From Burkholderiales bacterium UBA4615 (GTDB lineage Bacteria > Pseudomonadota > Gammaproteobacteria > Burkholderiales > Burkholderiaceae_E), in the NCBI GenBank assembly GCA_002386465.1, contig DGIT01000061.1:1570-9480 (forward strand): a stretch of DNA of 7,911 bases, in the 5' to 3' direction. The notes beneath the pieces are model-generated. The model made no database searches and was not told the DNA's origin. It worked only from the letters and a program-made list of their open reading frames with translations. Made by a program: the position numbers and the translations under genes. How positions within the stretch are numbered: position 1 is the first letter of the stretch; every line of letters begins with the position of its first letter. Shown piece by piece: positions 1-5,117 of this stretch.

Positions 1-57
1 AACTTCGTCTGCAGCCGCAGGCGTAGTGGCATTGAGTTCGTATGCGATCCGTTTCAT
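1..57 (-). CDS. Possible 5' end of an unidentified leftward gene (partial)
   Basis: An ATG on the minus strand at 57-55 opens a frame that stays open to the window edge, giving 19 codons that begin MKRIAYELNATTPAAADEV. A short Shine-Dalgarno-like AGGA lies 8 bases upstream on the minus strand. The next in-frame stop upstream is a TAA at 120-118, so the frame cannot begin much earlier; GTG at 117-115 is the only earlier canonical codon I found. Nothing in 19 residues identifies a family. It would run in the same direction as relA, about 210 bases downstream of it. It may be a chance open frame. Confidence 0.35.
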   Translation of the reverse strand, partial: MKRIAYELNATTPAAADEV

Positions 58-122
58 GCACGGCGTCCTGTTCTTTCGGAGGTTTTCATCCGTATGCGAA
101 CCCCATGCCAGAAGCACTTATT

Positions 123-136
123 ACTTATAGATCATA
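123..136 (-). promoter_or_regulatory. AT-rich segment with -10-like boxes, possible promoter for the leftward gene
   Basis: This is the most AT-rich patch in the left spacer. Read on the minus strand it holds TATGAT (136-131) and TATAAG (129-124), both resembling sigma-70 -10 boxes. At 16-18 bases upstream I find no convincing -35 hexamer for either. It lies 66-80 bases before the putative minus-strand ATG at 57. The support is composition and position only. Confidence 0.22.
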
Positions 137-252
137 GTGATGAAAGTACCGTCGTTCGCTGCTTCCCGTGGACTGTTCAATGCACCGATGTGCGAAACAG
201 CACTGATCGGGCCGTGGAGGCCGCAGTCATTCGGAACCGAATCAGGATGTGT

Positions 253-267
253 TGGCGATCTTCGCCA
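253..267 (-). terminator. Small hairpin just after the relA stop codon
   Basis: A perfect 6-bp stem, TGGCGA (253-258) and TCGCCA (262-267) with a 3-base loop, begins 2 bases downstream of the relA stop. A second 6-bp inverted repeat, ATTCGG/CCGAAT with a 2-base loop, follows at 229-242. Neither is followed on the minus strand by a run of T residues, so this is not a classical intrinsic terminator. It could protect the relA mRNA 3' end or precede Rho-dependent termination. Confidence 0.3.
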
Positions 268-269
268 GC

Positions 270-2612
270 CTAAACCCGCCCACTCTGCATCACACCCTCC
301 ACCGCCCTTAGCGTCGCCAACGTGCGATTCAACTGTTCGAGTGATGCCACTTCCACCGTGAACTGCATCTGCGCCTGGCCATCGCGGCTCAGTGTGCGAA
401 CAGCCACCACGTTGAGCCTATCTCGCGCAAACACGTCCGACACATCGCGCAGCAGGCCCTGTCGATCGCGTGCCCGCACCATCACTTCTGCCGGATACAC
501 CGGCAAAGGCGGGCTGCCAGCGCGGCGCGGTTCACCGGGCACCTGAGACGGGGTGCCCCAGGTCGTTTCCAGTACACGTTCTGGAGACCGCCGCGCCAGC
601 TCGGCAAAACTCTTGCATCCGGTCCGATGCACCGAGACCCCTTTGCCCCGGGTCACGAATCCGGTAATGGGATCGGGAGGAATGGGGCGGCAGCAGCGTG
701 CCAATTGGGTCATGAGGAAATCGACCCCTACCACCAGCACGCCACTTCGGCCATCTGTGTGGGCCTTGGAAGCACGCGCCAACCGCTGGCGAATTTCGGC
801 TTCTTCGGCTGCATCGTCCAGTGCGGCTGCACGCGCGGCATCAGTGCTGCTCCGGCCGGCTTCGTCGTCTGCCCGCACCGCGTCTTCCAGCATGCGTGGT
901 CCGACTTCCTCACGCGCCACCGCCAGGAAGAGCTCTTCGGGCGATTCAAATTTCAATCGCCGGGCCAACTGATCGTGCGCCAGCGCCGTGCGCCCTTCCC
1001 GCTGCAGGACGCGCTCAACCTTCTCGCGTCCCGTTGCCACATCACGATCGGTATCCAGCGCATTGAACCATTGCCGCACTTTGGCGCGCGCCCGCGCACT
1101 GCGCACATAACCCAGCTGCACATTGAGCCAGTCGCGCGAAGGCCCTTCCGAGGCACTGCCCGCGCGCACGGCAATGATCTCTACCGTCTGCCCGTTCTTC
1201 AACGGGGTATTGAGCGGCACCATCTGCCCGTCGACCTTGGCACCACGACACCGATGGCCCAGGCCGGTATGCACCCGATAGGCAAAATCCACTGGCGTGG
1301 AGCCCAGCGGCAGCTCCACCACCCGCGCCTGCGGGGTCAGCAGATAGATCAGCTCGCCTTCTTCCTGCGATGCGGTCGACAACTGCCCGCCCAGGGTCGC
1401 ACCCACTTCCTGCTGCCACATCAGCAGCTGGCGCATCCACTCGATGCGCGCCTCCTGCAGGTCACCTCCTGCACGCGCCCCGGCAGACGGAGCGCCTGAC
1501 AAGCCCGTGGAAACCTCCTTGTAGCGCCAATGTGAGGCCACACCAAACTCGGCATGCTGGTGCATGTCACGCGTGCGGATCTGAATTTCCAGGGGTCGCC
1601 CGTCTTCCGCGGTCACCACGGTGTGCAGTGACTGATACCCGTTAGGCTTAGGGCGCGAGATGTAATCGTCAAATTCCTGAGGCACAGGTGGCCACATCTG
1701 ATGAACCACGCCCAGCACCGTGAAGCAGTCCTTCACGTCGTCCACAAGTACGCGAAAGGCACGCAGATCCTGCACTTGCGCAAAGTCCAGGCCCTTGCTG
1801 CGCATCTTGTTCCAGATGCTGTGGATATGCTTAGGGCGGCCGGTCACCTCGGCCCGCACACCCTCAGCCATCAGGGCATGGCGCAGCCGTTCCACCGCAT
1901 CGCGCACAAAGCTTTCGCGTTCAGTGCGCCGCTCTTCCAACTGTTTGGCAATGGTGCGATAGACGTCGGGCTGCAGAAACCTGAAGGCCAGATCCTCCAG
2001 TTCCCATTTGAGCTGACCCAGCCCTAGGCGATTGGCCAGAGGCGCCAGCACCTCCAGGGTTTCACGCGCAATGCCTGTATCAGGCGGCGATTTGGACTCT
2101 GCATGAAACCGCAGCGTCTGCAGACGGGACGCCAGACGCAGCAATACCACCCGGATATCACTGGCCATGGCCAAGGTCATGCGCCGCAGGGTCTCCAGCT
2201 CTTCGCCCCCGGTCTGCCCCGCGCGCTGGTTCAGGTCCTTCAGGGTGAGATCCTTGAGCCGCAGCAGCTGTCGCATACCCGCTACCAGGGTGCGCACCTC
2301 ATCGCCGAAGGATTGCCCGATCACCTCCAGCGAGCAGCCTTCCTCGCCCAGACCGAAGAGCACCGCAGCCACGCGCGTAGCCTCATCAACCTTCAGAGAC
2401 TCCAGAATGGCCAGGGTGCCGACCGCGTGGGCCAGGATCGGTTCGCCGCTGCCGCCTCGCGCATCGCCCGCCTGCGACTGCGCACGCTGCAGGGCGCGCT
2501 CAAGTGCATCCTCGCGTTGCAAAAGCATTTCGCCATGCGTATTCGGGCTTGAATGCGCTGATTCAGTGATCGTCCCGGCTGGCGATGCGGGAATCCGGCT
2601 TTGCGGCCGCAT
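270..2612 (-). CDS. relA: RelA, ribosome-associated (p)ppGpp synthetase
   Basis: This 780-residue RelA/SpoT homologue makes the stringent-response alarmone (p)ppGpp from ATP and GTP or GDP when uncharged tRNA stalls ribosomes. The HD region (about 58-165) has lost its catalytic HD pair: FG stands at 86-87, so hydrolase activity should be absent. The synthetase domain (about 255-367) carries EFDD at 313-316, the acidic ExDD signature of monofunctional RelA rather than the RxKD of bifunctional enzymes, plus NGYQSLH (324-330) and EIQIRT (342-347). A TGS domain (about 420-482), a zinc-finger region with C640, C641, H662 and C666, and a C-terminal ACT domain (about 707-780) complete the usual ribosome-binding half. 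The ATG at 2612 is supported by AGGAGA at 2624-2619. mtfA diverges from the same 70-bp spacer. A separate SpoT-type hydrolase is expected elsewhere in the genome. Confidence 0.96.
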   Translation of the reverse strand: MRPQSRIPASPAGTITESAHSSPNTHGEMLLQREDALERALQRAQSQAGDARGGSGEPILAHAVGTLAILESLKVDEATRVAAVLFGLGEEGCSLEVIGQSFGDEVRTLVAGMRQLLRLKDLTLKDLNQRAGQTGGEELETLRRMTLAMASDIRVVLLRLASRLQTLRFHAESKSPPDTGIARETLEVLAPLANRLGLGQLKWELEDLAFRFLQPDVYRTIAKQLEERRTERESFVRDAVERLRHALMAEGVRAEVTGRPKHIHSIWNKMRSKGLDFAQVQDLRAFRVLVDDVKDCFTVLGVVHQMWPPVPQEFDDYISRPKPNGYQSLHTVVTAEDGRPLEIQIRTRDMHQHAEFGVASHWRYKEVSTGLSGAPSAGARAGGDLQEARIEWMRQLLMWQQEVGATLGGQLSTASQEEGELIYLLTPQARVVELPLGSTPVDFAYRVHTGLGHRCRGAKVDGQMVPLNTPLKNGQTVEIIAVRAGSASEGPSRDWLNVQLGYVRSARARAKVRQWFNALDTDRDVATGREKVERVLQREGRTALAHDQLARRLKFESPEELFLAVAREEVGPRMLEDAVRADDEAGRSSTDAARAAALDDAAEEAEIRQRLARASKAHTDGRSGVLVVGVDFLMTQLARCCRPIPPDPITGFVTRGKGVSVHRTGCKSFAELARRSPERVLETTWGTPSQVPGEPRRAGSPPLPVYPAEVMVRARDRQGLLRDVSDVFARDRLNVVAVRTLSRDGQAQMQFTVEVASLEQLNRTLATLRAVEGVMQSGRV

Positions 2613-2618
2613 GCAGTC

Positions 2619-2624
2619 TCTCCT
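2619..2624 (-). promoter_or_regulatory. relA ribosome binding site
   Basis: On the minus strand AGGAGA ends 6 bases before the ATG at 2612-2610. This strong Shine-Dalgarno decides the start in favour of this ATG over the internal Met at residue 29 (MLLQ). Confidence 0.75.
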
Positions 2625-2648
2625 GGACGTGAGTCCTGTTTCCGTCCG

Positions 2649-2654
2649 ATTATA
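2649..2654 (-). promoter_or_regulatory. relA -10 box
   Basis: A perfect TATAAT lies on the minus strand, so transcription would start near 2642 and give a leader of about 30 bases containing the Shine-Dalgarno. The -35 region is weak: TTCGAA at 2675-2670 with a 15-base spacer, or CTTCGA with 16. The box sits in the divergent spacer, so it may compete with any mtfA promoter there. Confidence 0.5.
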
Positions 2655-2682
2655 GGTGGCTCGTTTTCATTCGAAGTGACCC

Positions 2683-3504
2683 ATGATCTGGCCGTTTGGC
2701 CCCCGACGCCGCCTTGCGGTGGATGCCACCACCATCGAAGGGCTCACTCCGACCCAGCCCTGGCTCGATCGCCTGTCCAATCCCGAACGCGAGCGCCTGG
2801 CCGCGCTTATGGCCGAGTTCCTCACGGTCAAGACGCTGACCGGCGTGCAGGGCCTGGAACTGAGCGACGACATGCGCCTGGCCATTGCGGCGCAAGCCTG
2901 TCTGCCTGTGCTGCAGCTGAGCTTGTCGCACTACGGGACCTTCAACGAGGTCGTCATCCATCCATCGTCCTTCGAAGTGCGCCGCACGCTCACCGATGAT
3001 CTGGGCCTGGTGACTGAGTGGGAGGATGTGCTGTCCGGAGAGACGCTGGACGGCGGGCCGGTGGTGCTGGCCTGGGATGCCGCCGCCGGCATTGATCCAA
3101 ACGATCCCGAGGCGCTGCAACCGGGCAATGTGGTGATCCACGAATTCGCCCACAAACTCGATCTGGCGGACGGTGAGGCCGACGGTTGTCCGCCCATGCC
3201 GCTCGCCCTGGCACGCCGCTGGCGCCCAGCCCTGGACGCTGCTTACGAGCAGTTTTGCAGGCAACTGGATGATCTGGAGGCGGCCTTACCGGCGAATATC
3301 GACCCGGAGAGCGAAGCGGCAGATGCCTGGTATGCCGCCTTGCCACTCGATCCTTATGCGGCGACAGACCCGGCCGAATTCTTTGCGGTGGGCTGCGAAG
3401 CGTTCTTTACGGACGACGGCGTCTTCGCCCGAGCATTCCCGGACTTGAATGCATGTTTTGTGGCGTACTTCCGACAGGATCCTGCCACCCTGCGACCGCT
3501 TTAA
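2683..3504 (+). CDS. mtfA: MtfA-type zinc metallopeptidase (family M90)
   Basis: This 273-residue cytoplasmic protein has the HEFAH zinc-binding motif at 153-157, where H153 and H157 bind zinc and E154 is the general base. DPAEFF follows at 229-234, and E232 sits where the third zinc ligand of E. coli MtfA is expected. The N-terminal part (about 20-110) matches the helical first domain of the family, and the length is close to the roughly 265 residues of the E. coli protein. In E. coli MtfA binds the glucose repressor Mlc and has aminopeptidase activity; whether an Mlc partner exists here cannot be seen. The start follows a weak purine-rich GAAGTGA with short spacing. There is no signal peptide. 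It is transcribed away from relA, and tandem TAATAA stops close it. Confidence 0.92.
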   Translation: MIWPFGPRRRLAVDATTIEGLTPTQPWLDRLSNPERERLAALMAEFLTVKTLTGVQGLELSDDMRLAIAAQACLPVLQLSLSHYGTFNEVVIHPSSFEVRRTLTDDLGLVTEWEDVLSGETLDGGPVVLAWDAAAGIDPNDPEALQPGNVVIHEFAHKLDLADGEADGCPPMPLALARRWRPALDAAYEQFCRQLDDLEAALPANIDPESEAADAWYAALPLDPYAATDPAEFFAVGCEAFFTDDGVFARAFPDLNACFVAYFRQDPATLRPL

Positions 3505-3536
3505 TAACCGACCCGATTCGGGTAACCTCGGCGGTT

Positions 3537-3556
3537 GGGCCCATTCGATGGGGGCC
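3537..3556 (+). terminator. Possible weak terminator hairpin after mtfA
   Basis: CCCAT (3540-3544) and ATGGG (3548-3552) form a 5-bp stem with a 3-base loop. The stem can be lengthened by pairing GG 3538-3539 with CC 3555-3556 across a two-base bulge, and only TTT follows. A smaller hairpin, ACCCGA/TCGGGT at 3511-3523, lies just upstream. Both are poor matches to an intrinsic terminator, but together they make some 3'-end structure plausible. Confidence 0.25.
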
Positions 3557-3613
3557 TTTCCGGACGGTTGTGTCAGGTCGTCATCAGGCAAGGCACGCCT
3601 GCACAACATGCCA

Positions 3614-3634
3614 CCGCACGATGTCGCCGCACGA
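3614..3634 (+). repeat. Short direct repeat upstream of the sugar transferase gene
   Basis: CCGCACGA occurs at 3614-3621 and again at 3627-3634, a spacing of 13 bases. The partial copy CCGCACA recurs at 3732-3738, just before the transferase start. The unit is short and GC-rich, so chance is possible. It could be a regulator site in the operon leader. Confidence 0.3.
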
Positions 3635-3683
3635 CACCTCACTGCCGTTCAGCGGCGCTTCCGACCCCTGTGCGGTATTCCCT

Positions 3684-3711
3684 TTGGGCTGTCACAAGCA
3701 CCCCGTAGCAT
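3684..3711 (+). promoter_or_regulatory. Candidate promoter segment for the epsB-prsK-prsR operon
   Basis: Two competing weak readings overlap here. GG at 3686-3687 and GC at 3698-3699, 10 bases apart, fit the invariant -24/-12 dinucleotides of a sigma-54 promoter, but most flanking consensus positions do not match. Alternatively TTGGGC (3684-3689) and TAGCAT (3706-3711), separated by 16 bases, resemble a poor sigma-70 promoter. Either would start transcription 20-35 bases before the ATG at 3744. Another GG-N10-GC at 3576-3589 shows how easily the sigma-54 pattern arises by chance. Confidence 0.22.
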
Positions 3712-3743
3712 CCGCCTCTCTGCTCGCCCGACCGCACATACAG

Positions 3744-5117
3744 ATGATCAAGGTCTTCAATCACTACCTGTCGATCCGGCTGCTGCTGCTGACACTACTT
3801 GAAGCAGCCGTCCTGTTTCAGTCGGTGATCTTCGGCTTTCAGATCCGATTTCCAGGCGAATTCTCAACGCTGCCGAAAATCGAGGCCGGTATCTTCGCCC
3901 TGGTGATGGTGCTGTGCATGTCAGCACTGGGTCTGTATCAGACCCACGGCGAATCCTTCCGCACCACCGTGCATCGCCTGTTCATCGCGTACGGCCTGTC
4001 GCTGATGCTGATCAGCGTAGTGTTCTATCTGGTGCCCGACGCCTATATCGGTCGCGGCGTCATGGCCTGGAGCTCACTGTTTGCGCTGGGCAGCGTGCTG
4101 CTCATTCGCGTGCTGTTTTTCCGGGTCACCGATATCGGGCTGCCCAAACGGCGTGTTCTGGTGCTGGGCAACGGCACAGAAGCTGAAGGCGTGATCCGAT
4201 TCCTGCATCAGAGTCCGGGCAGTCGCTCCATCCAGTACGCGGGTCTGTATCCGGTCATGCCCGAGCGGGACGCCCAGGGCAACGAGCGCGTGCTGGACCA
4301 TGATCAGCTGCGGCGCACCGCCAAGGAAATGAAAGTCTCAGAGATCGTGATTGCAGTGCGCGAGCGTCGCGGCGGTGTGCTGCCCCTGCGCCAGCTGCTT
4401 GACGCCAAGCTGCATGGCGTGAAGGTCATGGACCTGCAGTCGTTTTACGAGCGTGAAGAAGGCGTGCTGCGCATCGATTCCATGCGGGCCTCCTGGATGA
4501 TCTTCGGTAATGGTTTCGAGCAGGGCATGTCCCGCGACGTTGTGAAGCGGCTGTTTGACCTGATCGCGTCGGTCGCGCTGCTAGTGCTCGCAATGCCCAT
4601 CTTGCTCGTAGCCATGGCGGCCATCGTGCTGGAAAGCGGCTTCCCCATTTTCTATCGGCAACAGCGTGTGGGCCAGGGCGGTGAGCCCTTCGACATCATC
4701 AAGCTGCGCTCCATGCGCCAGGACGCCGAGGCAGACGGCAAGGCCCGTTGGGCCACGGCCAATGACAGCCGCGTCACGCGGGTGGGCGGCTTCCTGCGCA
4801 AGACCCGGATCGACGAATTACCTCAGCTCTGGTCCGTGGTGCGAGGCGACATGAGCTTCGTGGGGCCACGCCCCGAGCGCCCGGTGTTTGTTGAGCAACT
4901 CACCGAAAAAATTCCTTTCTATGACGTGCGCCATTCGGTCAAACCCGGCGTCACCGGCTGGGCGCAGGTGCGTTACCCCTACGGCGCCACCATCGAAGAC
5001 GGACTGCATAAGCTGCAGTACGACCTGTATTACGTCAAAAACCACTCCCTGTTCCTGGACCTGATGATCATGGTCGAAACGGTGCAGGTGGTGCTGCTTG
5101 GAAAGGGTGCACGCTGA
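3744..5117 (+). CDS. epsB: EpsB-type sugar transferase of the XrtA/PEP-CTERM exopolysaccharide locus
   Basis: This 457-residue inner-membrane protein is a polyprenyl-phosphate hexose-1-phosphate transferase that should start exopolysaccharide repeat units. Hydrophobic segments near 12-31, 46-65, 79-98 and 108-127 form the N-terminal membrane domain. A CoA-binding-like nucleotide fold (about 135-240, GNGTEAE at 142-148) follows. The bacterial sugar transferase domain (about 265-457) begins with another hydrophobic segment (272-294) and carries RVGQGG (308-313), DELPQLW (357-363), GPRPERP (374-380) and PGVTGWAQ (401-408). The overall form fits the PEP-CTERM-associated EpsB_2 group. The ATG at 3744 gives the family's usual N terminus (MIKVFNHY), although it lacks a clear Shine-Dalgarno. 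The frame is open upstream to an ATG at 3453 inside mtfA, but that extension looks non-protein-like. Its stop overlaps the start of prsK by four bases. Confidence 0.9.
   Translation: MIKVFNHYLSIRLLLLTLLEAAVLFQSVIFGFQIRFPGEFSTLPKIEAGIFALVMVLCMSALGLYQTHGESFRTTVHRLFIAYGLSLMLISVVFYLVPDAYIGRGVMAWSSLFALGSVLLIRVLFFRVTDIGLPKRRVLVLGNGTEAEGVIRFLHQSPGSRSIQYAGLYPVMPERDAQGNERVLDHDQLRRTAKEMKVSEIVIAVRERRGGVLPLRQLLDAKLHGVKVMDLQSFYEREEGVLRIDSMRASWMIFGNGFEQGMSRDVVKRLFDLIASVALLVLAMPILLVAMAAIVLESGFPIFYRQQRVGQGGEPFDIIKLRSMRQDAEADGKARWATANDSRVTRVGGFLRKTRIDELPQLWSVVRGDMSFVGPRPERPVFVEQLTEKIPFYDVRHSVKPGVTGWAQVRYPYGATIEDGLHKLQYDLYYVKNHSLFLDLMIMVETVQVVLLGKGAR
5100..5107 (+). promoter_or_regulatory. Ribosome binding site for prsK, supporting a CTG start
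   Basis: The purine tract GGAAAGGG lies in the last codons of the transferase gene and ends 6 bases before the CTG at 5114-5116. This is ideal Shine-Dalgarno spacing for that codon. It is 75 bases from the first canonical start codon in the frame, the GTG at 5183, which has no comparable site. Confidence 0.6.

Noticed and set aside
1..273. Plus-strand frame open from the window edge to a TAA at 271-273, convergent with relA
   Set aside because: Its translation is rich in Cys and Arg with no domain character, and its only internal ATG (94) lacks a ribosome binding site. It would also overlap the relA stop. A chance frame is more likely, though a gene tail entering from the left cannot be fully excluded.
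137..361. 74-residue plus-strand frame starting at 137
   Set aside because: It runs into the relA 3' end on the opposite strand and has low-complexity Pro/Ser/Cys-rich content.
627..1499. 290-residue plus-strand open frame inside relA
   Set aside because: It lies wholly antisense to well-supported relA domains, has no recognisable motifs, and is the kind of long shadow frame that high-GC codon bias creates.
2650..3264. 204-residue minus-strand open frame opposite mtfA
   Set aside because: It is antisense to the HEFAH peptidase gene and shows no domain features.
3576..3589. Second GG-N10-GC as a sigma-54 promoter
   Set aside because: Only the invariant dinucleotides match, the flanking consensus bases do not, and it is 155 bases from the gene start.
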